DNA of 64,000 nt from Algorimicrobium sediminis (GCF_042684585.1 NZ_JBHULS010000006.1:47942-111941), one strand, 5' to 3'; positions 1 through 8,681 are shown, counted from the first letter of the stretch. The notes: generated by a model not told the origin, from the sequence alone. Program-made: numbers and translations.

Positions 1-77
1 ATTCCGATGGTAAAATTATTGTTCTAGGACGTTCGGAACAAATTCAGAAATTAAAAGCAGTTTATAATATTACCTAG
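1..77 (+). CDS. C-terminal end of a K+ channel / RCK (TrkA-C) protein, partial
   Basis: Only the last 24 codons lie in the window; the frame runs from base 3 to a TAG at 75-77. The end reads KIIVLGRSEQIQKLK, which resembles the final beta strand and helix of RCK_C/TrkA-C domains, where a VLG(R/P)xEQIxKL pattern is common in bacterial potassium channels. The rest of the gene is outside the window, so the family call rests on this short motif only. Confidence 0.4.
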   Translation, partial: SDGKIIVLGRSEQIQKLKAVYNIT

Positions 78-173
78 TGAAAAAGTGATTTTATGAATAG
101 ATTTTTCAAAAAATCAATTATTTTTAGCATCTTGTCCTACTAATTCTAAAAAACTAACTAATACATAATTCTT

Positions 174-2243
174 ATGAAGAAAATTCTTCTTTCAATTTTC
201 ACTGTAGTTCTACCCCTAATGGCATTTGCACAGGATTTGGAAATATCGGGAGTTACCACAAATCCCTCCAAAACAATTAACGACGGGGCTATAACACTAA
301 CAGTTAAAGGAGGAGTAGAACCGTATACGTATCGTTGGAGCAACCAAAGCACGCCACTTACATCAAATATGGCTGTTGGCCTTACCGAAGGTATTCCTTA
401 TACCGTAGAAGTAACCGATGCCACTGGAGCCAGCAAAACAGCGAGTTTTAAAGTAAAAGCAGAAGCCATAACCGAGGTTTTTAATGGCACCATGACACCT
501 GCCGTTGGCGCATTAGGATCGGTGTTGTTCTGGGATCCCTTTGCAGCCGTTGGGTTGTACGATCCTGTGGTTTACGCCGATGTTAAACTAGTTGGTATTC
601 CAAATTGGACCAATGAAGTTGATAACGAATTTACGCTTAAAGAATGGCTGGTTGCGGCTGGCGAACATGTAGATAAAAACACTCCTATAGCTGTAATAGC
701 GGACAAGAACGGAAAGGAAGTAACGGTTTTAGCCGCGGCAAAAGGACAATTGGAACATATAACGAATGCAGGTAACATTATTTACGATTCAAAAAATGCC
801 GAACATGTTATAGAACAAGGTGCTCATTATTTTGCCCGAGTTAAGTACGATGAACCAAAAGCATTAACCCATCCCAACGGCGACCCCTTAACTAAACCGA
901 TTTCTTTTATTGTAATATGGTTGGTTTTTGGAGCTTTATTTTTCACCTTAAGAATGGGATTCATTAATTTAAGAGGCTTCAAACATGCTATCGATCTAGC
1001 ACGTGGTAAGTACGACGATCCCAATGCACCAGGACAAGTTACGCACTTTCAAGCCTTGGCTACAGCCGTTTCTGGTACTGTAGGTTTAGGAAATATTGCT
1101 GGTGTGGCAGTTGCTGTGTCTTTAGGAGGCGCCGGTGCTACATTCTGGATGATTGTATGTGGTTTTCTGGGCATGTCCACAAAATTTGTAGAATGTACTT
1201 TAGGTGTAAAATACCGCGACATTTTGCCAGATGGACGCGTATTTGGAGGACCTATGAACTATTTACGCTATGGCCTGGAAAAACGTAACATGAAAGGATT
1301 TGGAAAAGTGTTAGCCGGTTTGTTTGCCATATTAGCAGTAGGTGCCTCTTTTGGTGGTGGTAACATGTTTCAGGCAAACCAATCGTTCGAGCAGTTGGCC
1401 GGACAGTTTCCAATGTTGGAAGGGAATGGATTTTATTTCGGAATTATAACGGCAATTTTAGTTGGTGTGGTAATAATTGGAGGGATTAATAGCATTGCCA
1501 AAGTAACCGGAAAAGTCGTGCCCGTAATGGCAAGTATATACGTAATTGCAGCCTTGGCAGTTATTGTTATGAATATTCAAAATATAGGGCCAGCCTTTTC
1601 AGCAATTTACGAAGGTGCATTTAGTCCTTCTGCTTTAAAAGGAGGTATTATAGGTGTGCTAGTGGTTGGTTTTCAACGTGCTGCTTTTTCTAATGAAGCC
1701 GGGGTTGGATCTGCCGCAATTGCGCATAGTACGGCAAAAACAAATAATCCGCCATCTGAAGGATTTGTGGCCTTATTAGAGCCTTTCATAGATACGGTTG
1801 TGGTTTGTACACTTACCGCTTTAGTATTAATTTTTACCGGAATGCATGAAGTAGGTGGCCTGGCCGGTGCACAACTTACTTCCGATGCTTTTGGAAGTCA
1901 AATTTCCTGGTTTCCATATGTTTTAGCGGTAGCAGTTTTTCTTTTTGCCTTTTCAACCATGATATCGTGGTCCTATTACGGTATGCGTGCTTGGACTTAC
2001 TTATTTGGTAAGAGCAAAAAAATTGAATTTATATACAAAATGTTGTTTTTGGTATTTGTGGTAATAGGTGCTTCTGTGAGTTTAGGCGCTGTACTGGATT
2101 TTTCAGATATGATGATATTAGCCATGTCTTTCCCAAATATTATTGGTTTGTACATTATGTCTAATGAAGTGAAAGTAGATTTAAGCAAGTATTTAAACAA
2201 ACTAAAGACTAATCAATTATACCGAAAGCTGGATAAAAAATAA
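174..2243 (+). CDS. Alanine/glycine:cation symporter (AGCS) with SprB-like and lipoyl-like N-terminal extension
   Basis: The C-terminal ~445 residues (from about 243) are a multi-helix AGCS transporter that should import alanine or glycine with Na+; the family segment around FINLRGFKHAI and the GTVGLGNIAG loop near residue 305 are visible. In front sits a signal peptide (1-19, ending LMAFA), a domain at about 22-95 with the SprB/PKD-like pattern (GGVEPYTYRWS, YTVEVTDATG), and at about 150-215 a fold resembling a lipoyl/biotinyl carrier without the modified lysine. At 689 residues it is about 200 longer than classic AlsT. The next gene starts 6 bases after its stop. Confidence 0.85.
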   Translation: MKKILLSIFTVVLPLMAFAQDLEISGVTTNPSKTINDGAITLTVKGGVEPYTYRWSNQSTPLTSNMAVGLTEGIPYTVEVTDATGASKTASFKVKAEAITEVFNGTMTPAVGALGSVLFWDPFAAVGLYDPVVYADVKLVGIPNWTNEVDNEFTLKEWLVAAGEHVDKNTPIAVIADKNGKEVTVLAAAKGQLEHITNAGNIIYDSKNAEHVIEQGAHYFARVKYDEPKALTHPNGDPLTKPISFIVIWLVFGALFFTLRMGFINLRGFKHAIDLARGKYDDPNAPGQVTHFQALATAVSGTVGLGNIAGVAVAVSLGGAGATFWMIVCGFLGMSTKFVECTLGVKYRDILPDGRVFGGPMNYLRYGLEKRNMKGFGKVLAGLFAILAVGASFGGGNMFQANQSFEQLAGQFPMLEGNGFYFGIITAILVGVVIIGGINSIAKVTGKVVPVMASIYVIAALAVIVMNIQNIGPAFSAIYEGAFSPSALKGGIIGVLVVGFQRAAFSNEAGVGSAAIAHSTAKTNNPPSEGFVALLEPFIDTVVVCTLTALVLIFTGMHEVGGLAGAQLTSDAFGSQISWFPYVLAVAVFLFAFSTMISWSYYGMRAWTYLFGKSKKIEFIYKMLFLVFVVIGASVSLGAVLDFSDMMILAMSFPNIIGLYIMSNEVKVDLSKYLNKLKTNQLYRKLDKK

Positions 2244-2249
2244 CCGAAT

Positions 2250-3128
2250 ATGCACAGATTAAAATCCCATTTTACGTTTTCTAAAAAACAACGGAATGGG
2301 ATTTTGTTGTTAATAACCGTGATGGTTTTGGTGCAGGTGGCCTATGTTATTTACATGACATCCACCGTAAATAAACAATCAATTACCCCTGTAAGTAGCC
2401 AGCTTCAGGCCGAAGTCGATTCTTTAAAACAGCTAGCCGTAATAGCTTCGCAACCAAAAATATTTCCGTTTAACCCAAATTATATTACGGATTATAAAGG
2501 CTATAGTTTAGGTATGTCGGCCGCAGAAATAGACAGACTCCACGCGTTTAGAGCTTCAAACAAATGGGTTAATTCTGCACAGGAATTTCAAAAAGTAACA
2601 CAGGTATCAGACTCGCTTTTGGCAATAATGTCGCCTTATTTTAAATTTCCAGATTGGGTAAACAAGCAAGCTAAAACACCTAAAGTAACTAGGTTTGACG
2701 AAAAAAAGCCGCTTAGCTACAATCAGAAAACCGATTTAAATACAGCAACCGCTACCCAATTAACGCGTGTTTATGGTATTGGTAGCAAGTTGTCGGAACG
2801 TATTGTTGCTTACCGAGAAAAAGTAGGCGGACAGTTTGCAGCTAATGCAGAGCTATCCGAAATATACGGATTGTCGCCCGAGGTTATAAGTAACATATTA
2901 GAGCAGTTTACGGTGAAAACACCGCGCGCCATAAAACAATATAACATTAATTTGGCCACTCGCGATGAGTTGGTAACAATCCCGTACATAGATTATGAGG
3001 TTGCTTTTAACATAATTGAAGAGCGCACGCTACGCGATGGCTTTAAATCGCTGGATGATTTAACGAAAGTTAAGGACTTTCCTATAAATAAGATTGAGAT
3101 AATTAAGTTATCTTTGACAATCGAATAA
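2250..3128 (+). CDS. Membrane-anchored helix-hairpin-helix (ComEA-like) protein
   Basis: A 292-residue protein with a basic N-terminus, one membrane segment at about 18-36, and two clear HhH regions: DLNTATATQLTRVYGIG with its partner helix at about 162-222, and INLATRDELVTIPYID at about 232-290. A more degenerate copy may lie near residues 75-120. HhH pairs bind DNA without sequence specificity, and ComEA uses them in DNA uptake, but many Bacteroidota have such proteins with no proven role. It follows the symporter by 6 bases and precedes the acyl-CoA dehydrogenase by 21, so the three may be co-transcribed. Confidence 0.8.
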   Translation: MHRLKSHFTFSKKQRNGILLLITVMVLVQVAYVIYMTSTVNKQSITPVSSQLQAEVDSLKQLAVIASQPKIFPFNPNYITDYKGYSLGMSAAEIDRLHAFRASNKWVNSAQEFQKVTQVSDSLLAIMSPYFKFPDWVNKQAKTPKVTRFDEKKPLSYNQKTDLNTATATQLTRVYGIGSKLSERIVAYREKVGGQFAANAELSEIYGLSPEVISNILEQFTVKTPRAIKQYNINLATRDELVTIPYIDYEVAFNIIEERTLRDGFKSLDDLTKVKDFPINKIEIIKLSLTIE

Positions 3129-3149
3129 TTATACAAAAAAATTGACAAT

Positions 3150-4319
3150 ATGAATACTATGTACTTCACCGAAGAGCATAACTTGTTTAGAGAAAGCTTA
3201 AAAGATTTTTTACAAAAAGAGGTAGTGCCACACATTGAAAAGTGGGAAAAGGAAGGTAAAGTAGACCGATTTATCTGGAAGAAGTTCGGCGAGATGGGAT
3301 TTTTTGGCGTAAACTACCCTGAAGCCTATGGTGGCTTAAATTTAGATTTATTTTACACTATTATATTTTTGGAAGAATTACAGAAAATAAATTCTGGTGG
3401 GTTTGCGGCTAACATGTGGGCGCATGCTTATTTAGCCATGACGCACGTGAATGCTGAAGGTAGCGAAGACATAAAACAAAAATATTTAACGGCGAGTATT
3501 ACTGGCGATTTAGTTGGCTGTTTATGTGTAACAGAACCTTTTGGAGGTAGTGATGTGGCGGGTATGCGCACGACAGCGGAGAAGAAAGGCGATACCTACG
3601 TGTTAAATGGTTCTAAAACATTTATTACCAATGGTGTATACAGCGATTACCTTGTGGTGGCGGCTAAAACCAATCCGGAATTGGGTAATAAAGGTATTAG
3701 TATGTTTATTATGGATAGAGATACGCCAGGTATTTCAGCAACAAAACTGGATAAATTAGGCTGGCGCGCCAGCGATACGGCCGAAATAGCATTCGATAAC
3801 GTAACCATTCCGGCTGCCAATTTATTAGGGGAGGAAAATAAAGGCTTCCCATATATTATGCAGCACTTTGCTTTCGAACGTTTAATAATGGGAGTAAACG
3901 CCCATGCACGTGCTGAATTTGCTTTAGACTACGCTAAAAAATACATGAGCGAGCGCTATGCTTTTGGGCAGAGTATTAATAAATTTCAGGCTTTAAGGCA
4001 CAGTTTTTCAGATGCTTATGCGCATATGATTGTTTGTAAGGAATTTAACTACGCTATAGCATACCGTATGAACAAAGGCGAGTATGTAGTAAAAGAAGCT
4101 ACGGTTTCAAAATTACAATCTACTAAAATGGCAGACGAGGTAATATATCAGTGCTTGCAGTTTTTAGGAGGTTATGGTTATATGGAAGAGTATCCGCTAG
4201 CACGTTTGTTACGCGACAGTCGTTTAGGTCCAATTGGCGGCGGCACCTCTGAAATTTTGCGAGAAATTATCGCCAAAATGACCCTAGATGGTAAGGACTA
4301 TAAGCCAGCTACTAATTAA
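3150..4319 (+). CDS. Acyl-CoA dehydrogenase, long-chain/isovaleryl-type active site
   Basis: A full-length 389-residue flavoenzyme that oxidises acyl-CoA to trans-2-enoyl-CoA. FAD/substrate motifs are present (CVTEPFGGSD at 126-135, ITNG at 159-162, FGQ at 272-274). The usual catalytic Glu of the medium-chain type is Gly here (IGGGTSEI, G364), while E243 in FERLIMG sits where isovaleryl- and long-chain enzymes keep their base. This points to long- or branched-chain substrates. The last 15 codons form the first unit of the 88-bp array that follows, so array changes would leave this C-terminus intact. Confidence 0.9.
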   Translation: MNTMYFTEEHNLFRESLKDFLQKEVVPHIEKWEKEGKVDRFIWKKFGEMGFFGVNYPEAYGGLNLDLFYTIIFLEELQKINSGGFAANMWAHAYLAMTHVNAEGSEDIKQKYLTASITGDLVGCLCVTEPFGGSDVAGMRTTAEKKGDTYVLNGSKTFITNGVYSDYLVVAAKTNPELGNKGISMFIMDRDTPGISATKLDKLGWRASDTAEIAFDNVTIPAANLLGEENKGFPYIMQHFAFERLIMGVNAHARAEFALDYAKKYMSERYAFGQSINKFQALRHSFSDAYAHMIVCKEFNYAIAYRMNKGEYVVKEATVSKLQSTKMADEVIYQCLQFLGGYGYMEEYPLARLLRDSRLGPIGGGTSEILREIIAKMTLDGKDYKPATN

Positions 4320-5152
4320 TGTTGTGGTTGTTTTGGCGAAAATTCCCCACGGAATCGGCGCCAAAATGACCCTAGATGGTAAGGATTATAAGCCAGCTAC
4401 TAATTAATGTTGTGGTTGTTTTGGCGAAAATTCCTCACGGAATCGGCGCCAAAATGACCCTAGATGGTAAGGATTATAAGCCAGCTACTAATTAATGTTG
4501 TGGTTGTTTTGGCGAAAATTCCTCACGGAATCAGCGCCAAAATGACCCTAGATGGTAAGGACTATAAGCCAGCTACTAATTAATGTTGTGGTTGTTTTGG
4601 CGAAAATTCCCCACGGAATCGGCGCCAAAATGACCCTAGATGGTAAGGATTATAAGCCAGCTNNNNNNNNNNNNNNNNNNNNNNNNNNNNNNNNNNNNNN
4701 NNNNNNNNNNNNNNNNNNNNNNNNNNNNNNNNNNNNNNNNNNNNNNNNNNNNNNNNNNNNTTTTGGCGAAAATTCCTCACGGAATCAGCGCCAAAATGAC
4801 CCTAGATGGTAAGGATTATAAGCCAGCTACTAATTAATGTTGTGGTTGTTTTGGCGAAAATTCCTCACGGAATCGGCGCCAAAATGACCCTAGATGGTAA
4901 GGACTATAAGCCAGTTACTAATTAATGTTGTGGTTGTTTTGGCGAAAATTCCTCACGGAATCAGCGCCAAAATGACCCTAGATGGTAAGGACTATAAGCC
5001 AGCTACTAATTAATGTTGTGGTTGTTTTGGCGAAAATTCCTCACGGAATCAGCGCCAAAATGACCCTAGATGGTAAGGATTATAAGCCAGCTACTAATTA
5101 ATGTTGTGGTTGTTTTGGCGAAAATTCCTCACGGAATCGGCGCCAAAATGAC
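4272..5152. repeat. 88-bp tandem repeat array containing a hairpin in each unit
   Basis: Units begin at GCCAAAATG at 4272, 4360, 4448, 4536, 4624, then after a gap at 4790, 4878, 4966, 5054 and a partial at 5142; spacing is exactly 88 bases within each block. Each unit carries the last 15 codons and stop of the acyl-CoA dehydrogenase plus a 36-base hairpin (starts 4331, 4419, 4507, 4595, 4761, 4849, 4937, 5025, 5113): TTTTGGCG, AAA, ATTCC, loop YCAC, GGAAT, CRG, CGCCAAAA. Hairpin variation falls only in the loop (C/T) and the internal loop (CGG/CAG). Outside the hairpin the changes seen are GAC/GAT, silent in the coding copy, and one GCT to GTT. Confidence 0.95.
4663..4760. other. Assembly gap of 98 N inside the tandem array
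   Basis: The run of N breaks the 88-base phase: unit starts on either side are 166 bases apart, which is not a multiple of 88. The gap length is therefore not a true measurement, and the real number of repeat units is unknown. Confidence 0.98.
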
Positions 5153-5306
5153 GATGGCTAGGGAAGATGAGAAACACGTGATACGTTCACTGTAAAAGTA
5201 GCTCTAACAGAATGCTTTTTCATAAAAAGAAATTAGCACGTTTTAACTTTATGCGAAATTAAATAGGGAGGTATGTAATACAGCCTTTTCAAAAAAACAG
5301 ATATCT

Positions 5307-6731
5307 ATGTATGGGAATTTTAAATATGGCTTTGGTATAGTAATTAGTCTGTTATGTTTTAATGTTTTTTCTCAAAAAGAGTTAAGCAATACAGTTTTGG
5401 AGGGCAGTACATTTTTGCCCATTGAAAGTGCGAGTGTTTATGTTAAAAACACCACAATAGGTACAGTAACCAATGCCGATGGAAAATTTTTACTAACTGT
5501 TCCTAATGCTTATGCAAACGATACGTTAATAGTTTCTTCTATTGGTTTTAAAAGTTATAAAGTACCCGTAAGCGATTTTGATGCCTCCTTTGAAATTTAT
5601 TTAGATGAAGATGTGGCCTCTTTGGATGAGGTGCTTCTAATTGCCGAAACCAGACCAAAAACTGGAAACGATATTGTATTAAGAGCTATTGAAGATTTTG
5701 GTAAAAATTTGCCAGATTCTTCCTATTTGCAAAAGGGATTTTTAAGACATAAAGAAAGAAACAAAAAAGAATTTAAATGGCTTATTGAAAGTGCTATTAC
5801 CTTGTACGATTCAACTTTTGAGTCGAATCCATCAGCCCACTTAAAATTACATGTAGATCAGGTTAGAAAAAGTTACGACTTACGGGATGTGGACAGTTTG
5901 TTAGCGTACACAGCCTACCTAAAAAGTAAAACCAAAAATGCTCCACTCACTAAAAATAATCTTCGCAGAGATACCATTAAAACGGCTTCTTTGGTAGAGG
6001 CCATAAAATGGAACGATAAACGCATAAATGGTTTGGAAACGCTGTTTCAAGGCAAACTGAATATGGTTAGAAATGCCGGAAATCCGGGGGCATTACTGGG
6101 CGAGAACGTTTTAAGTACCCATCAGTTTACCTTGGATACGGTATTGCTTGAAAATGATAAGAAAGTGTATAAAATTAAAATTTCGGAAGGGACGTCATAC
6201 ATCAACCTGGAAACACCTGGAATATTTAATGATGGGTACCATCCTAGAGGTTGGATGTATATAGATTGGGATACCTACGCTATCAAAAAAATTGAGTACC
6301 AATTAGTAGCGGCTTCCAGAGCCCAACGGAGTCGGAGTAAAACCCTATACGATACCGACGTAAATCATAAATTAGTGCTTACTTACAAAGCTTACAAGGA
6401 TAATATGTATCTAAATTATGTGTATTACGAAACTCCTAAATTAGTTAATGTAGGTGTTGTTAAAGACGACCCTAAAACCGAAATAGACGAATCGGTTGCC
6501 AATAAAGACGAACGCTTTTATTATACGGTGCAAGAAATTTTATTTACCGAAATTATTACCAACCAAGATGTTGTGTCAGAAACCTTAAAAGGGCCTTGGG
6601 ATGCCGATTTATTTTCACCAAAACCCTACAACAAGGAGTTTTGGACAAATTATAACACCTTATTGGAAAGCAAAGAGGAGGAGAAACTTATTCAAGATTT
6701 AACCAAACGTTACGCCTTGTTTAAAGAGTAG
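5307..6731 (+). CDS. Secreted protein with CarboxypepD_reg-like domain
   Basis: A 474-residue exported protein: signal peptide at 1-22 (ending FNVFSQ), then a CarboxypepD_reg-like beta-sandwich at about 28-110 (ESASVYVKN, TNADGKF, LIVSSIGFKSYKV, SLDEVLLI). The remainder has no motif I recognise. Such proteins in Bacteroidota sit in the envelope, some as plug-less relatives of TonB receptors; this one is too short for a TonB barrel. It stands alone, with about 155 bases after the tandem array and about 230 before rpsU. Confidence 0.7.
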   Translation: MYGNFKYGFGIVISLLCFNVFSQKELSNTVLEGSTFLPIESASVYVKNTTIGTVTNADGKFLLTVPNAYANDTLIVSSIGFKSYKVPVSDFDASFEIYLDEDVASLDEVLLIAETRPKTGNDIVLRAIEDFGKNLPDSSYLQKGFLRHKERNKKEFKWLIESAITLYDSTFESNPSAHLKLHVDQVRKSYDLRDVDSLLAYTAYLKSKTKNAPLTKNNLRRDTIKTASLVEAIKWNDKRINGLETLFQGKLNMVRNAGNPGALLGENVLSTHQFTLDTVLLENDKKVYKIKISEGTSYINLETPGIFNDGYHPRGWMYIDWDTYAIKKIEYQLVAASRAQRSRSKTLYDTDVNHKLVLTYKAYKDNMYLNYVYYETPKLVNVGVVKDDPKTEIDESVANKDERFYYTVQEILFTEIITNQDVVSETLKGPWDADLFSPKPYNKEFWTNYNTLLESKEEEKLIQDLTKRYALFKE

Positions 6732-6894
6732 TAAGCTGGGTGCTTCTTTTTATGTATTTCCAGTCTGCTTTAAGGCGAAACGAAAAAAAGCTGTTTTACA
6801 ATTTAGAAACTAACTAAAAAAGTGAATAAAAGATACGGTAATTAGCCACTCTATTCAAATTTAAAAGCGTCGAAATTAAAAATAATTATTTTTC

Positions 6895-6925
6895 ATTGTT
6901 CAATTAAAAAATGTTGTTATTTTTG
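6895..6925 (+). promoter_or_regulatory. Promoter of rpsU (Bacteroidota type)
   Basis: ATTG at 6895-6898 and TATTTTTG at 6918-6925 are separated by 19 bases, matching the TTTG / TAnnTTTG consensus of the Bacteroidota primary sigma factor. Its position inside a possible upstream ATG extension (6911) argues that rpsU starts at 6962. Confidence 0.75.
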
Positions 6926-6961
6926 CGCCCTGAAATTCTAAAAGAGAGGAGGTTAAGAACT

Positions 6962-7156
6962 ATGTTAATTATACCAATTAAGGAAGGCGAAAATATAGAT
7001 AGAGCGTTAAAGCGCTACAAGCGAAAGTTTGATAGAACTGGTACCAAACGTGCACTAAATAGCCGAAAGCAATTTGTAAAGCCTTCTGTACAAAAAAGAG
7101 CTCAAATTCAAAAAGCACAGTACATACAGCGTTTAAGAGATCAGGAGCAGTTTTAA
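6962..7156 (+). CDS. rpsU: 30S ribosomal protein bS21
   Basis: A 64-residue, strongly basic small-subunit protein beginning MLIIPIKEGENIDRALK, the normal start and length for bS21 in this phylum. An ATG at 6911 in the same frame would add 17 residues, but it overlaps the promoter box, so 6962 is chosen. An intrinsic terminator follows at 7238. Gene order rpsU - xerC - hpf is typical of flavobacteria. Confidence 0.95.
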   Translation: MLIIPIKEGENIDRALKRYKRKFDRTGTKRALNSRKQFVKPSVQKRAQIQKAQYIQRLRDQEQF

Positions 7157-7237
7157 GTTATCTATTAGCTTAAACCGTTTTTAAAGCCCCGTTTTGTAAT
7201 TCAAAAAATAGGGTTTTTCAAATTCAAATTATATAAG

Positions 7238-7264
7238 TCCCGCAATTTGCGGGATTTTTTTTTG
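7238..7264 (+). terminator. Intrinsic terminator after rpsU
   Basis: TCCCGCAA and TTGCGGGA form an 8-bp stem with an almost absent loop, followed by a run of T (7255-7263). Confidence 0.85.
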
Positions 7265-7346
7265 CAGGATAGGCAATTGCCAATAAACTTTTGTAGTTTT
7301 ACTTGAAGGACCAAATCGTTATGTAGCTTCAACAAATTTAAACTTT

Positions 7347-8249
7347 ATGGCATTTAAGGCGTTTCTAGATTATATGCTTCTGGAAAAAAAATATTCAGAA
7401 CACACCGTAAAAGCTTATGAAACGGATTTAAAAGCGTTTCAAACTTTTCTTGTTAGCACCTACAATACCAGCAATATGCCCGAGGTGCATTACGGCATAA
7501 TAAGAAGCTGGATTGTTAGTTTGGTTCAGAATAAAATAAGCAACAGGAGTATTAATCGAAAAATTTCAGCGCTTACAGCTTATTATAAATTTTTACTTAA
7601 AACAGGCGATGTACAAACAAACCCACTGGCTAAACATAAAAGTTTAAAAGTTGAAAAGAAGGTCCAAATACCATTTTCGGAGTCAGAGGTGTCCGTAGTC
7701 TTGGATGCCTTAAATGAGGATACTAGTTTTGAAGGATTGCGCAACAAACTTATTGTAGAGCTATTTTACGCAACCGGTATTAGGCGAATAGAACTAATAT
7801 CAATTAAATTAGAACATATTGATATTTCCAACAAAACCTTAAAGGTTTTAGGAAAACGCAACAAAGAACGCATTATACCTCTTATAAATCCGGTGTTATC
7901 CAGTTTAGACGCCTATTTAAAAGCCCGAAATAACTTGGAAAATAAACAGGATGCCGCTTATTTGTTTCTTACCCAAAAAGGCGTTAAAATTTATGAAACA
8001 CTTGTTTACCGAATAATAAATGATTATTTTAGTTTGGCATCAACTAAAGTAAAAAAAAGCCCACATATTTTAAGACATTCGTTTGCCACGCATTTATTAA
8101 ACCAAGGAGCCGATTTAAATACCGTAAAAGAACTTTTAGGACATGCTAGTTTAGCTGCTACACAGGTGTATACCCATAATAGCATATTAGAACTGAAACA
8201 AACATATTTAAAAGCACATCCGCGAGGTAACAAAACAACCGAATCCTAA
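7347..8249 (+). CDS. xerC: Tyrosine recombinase, XerC type
   Basis: A 300-residue site-specific recombinase with the N-terminal SAM-like core-binding domain (about 1-85) and a catalytic domain with every active residue visible: R146 (ATGIRRIEL), K170 (VLGKRNK), H240 and R243 (SPHILRHSF), H266 (LLGHASL) and Y275 (ATQVYTH). Length and position between rpsU and hpf are those of the chromosomal dimer-resolution enzyme rather than of a phage integrase or integron integrase. It lacks the extra patch that marks IntI. Confidence 0.88.
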   Translation: MAFKAFLDYMLLEKKYSEHTVKAYETDLKAFQTFLVSTYNTSNMPEVHYGIIRSWIVSLVQNKISNRSINRKISALTAYYKFLLKTGDVQTNPLAKHKSLKVEKKVQIPFSESEVSVVLDALNEDTSFEGLRNKLIVELFYATGIRRIELISIKLEHIDISNKTLKVLGKRNKERIIPLINPVLSSLDAYLKARNNLENKQDAAYLFLTQKGVKIYETLVYRIINDYFSLASTKVKKSPHILRHSFATHLLNQGADLNTVKELLGHASLAATQVYTHNSILELKQTYLKAHPRGNKTTES

Positions 8250-8278
8250 ATCATTGTTCAATTAAAAAATAGAACCGT

Positions 8279-8581
8279 ATGAAAGTAAACACCCAATCCG
8301 TAAATTTTACAGCAGATCAAAAGCTGTTAGATTTTATTCAAAAACGCATGGATAAACTCGATTTGTATTACGATAAAGTAATCCAATCCGATGTGTATTT
8401 AAAAGTTGAAAATACCAGTGATAAAGCAAATAAAATTTTTGAAGCACGTGTAAATGTACCCGGAGATAGTTTTGTTGTAAAGAAACAATGCAAAACCTTT
8501 GAAGAAGGCGTAGATACGGCAGTAGCTAGTTTGGAACGTAAATTGAAAAAGCGAAAAGAAAAATTACGACCACATTTGTAA
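8279..8581 (+). CDS. hpf: Ribosome hibernation-promoting factor, short HPF/RaiA type
   Basis: A 100-residue protein of the short HPF/YfiA family (MKVNTQSVNFTADQ at the start, basic KLKKRKEKLRP end), which binds the 30S decoding centre and silences ribosomes in stationary phase. It has only the S30AE domain, no dimerising C-terminal part. A 20-base sequence upstream (8251-8270) is identical to one upstream of rpsU. A terminator-like hairpin follows at 8631. Confidence 0.93.
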   Translation: MKVNTQSVNFTADQKLLDFIQKRMDKLDLYYDKVIQSDVYLKVENTSDKANKIFEARVNVPGDSFVVKKQCKTFEEGVDTAVASLERKLKKRKEKLRPHL

Positions 8582-8598
8582 AAAAAAGATAAAAAATG

Positions 8599-8629
8599 TT
8601 TTGATTATTTAAATAAATATATACATTTG
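8599..8629 (+). promoter_or_regulatory. Promoter of the tRNA-tuf operon
   Basis: TTTTG at 8599-8603, an 18-base spacer and TACATTTG at 8622-8629 give a near-perfect Bacteroidota promoter. Transcription would start near 8635, inside the left arm of the following hairpin. Confidence 0.8.
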
Positions 8630-8630
8630 C

Positions 8631-8658
8631 AGTCCGTTAGAAATAGCGGACTTTTTTT
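8631..8658 (+). terminator. Intrinsic terminator after hpf, overlapping the tRNA operon start
   Basis: AGTCCG (8631-8636) pairs with CGGACT (8647-8652) and is followed by seven T. It would stop read-through from hpf. RNA starting at the adjacent promoter would lack most of the left arm and so escape. Confidence 0.75.
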
Positions 8659-8681
8659 AGGTCCTAAAAGCCTAATTAAAA

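Noticed and set aside
4552..4837. Open frames across the tandem array and the N gap
   Set aside because: They exist only because N positions carry no stop codons and the repeat is frame-shifted by one base per unit.
4272..5152. CRISPR array
   Set aside because: Units are identical 88-mers with no variable spacers, no cas genes nearby, and they derive from the end of the acyl-CoA dehydrogenase gene.
6911..6961. Longer rpsU from the ATG at 6911
   Set aside because: That ATG overlaps the promoter -7 box, so it would not be transcribed; bS21 normally starts MLIIP.
7347..8249. XerC-like recombinase as the integrase for the attC-like array
   Set aside because: It lies 40 kb away in a conserved housekeeping context and lacks features of IntI; it is the ordinary dimer-resolution type.
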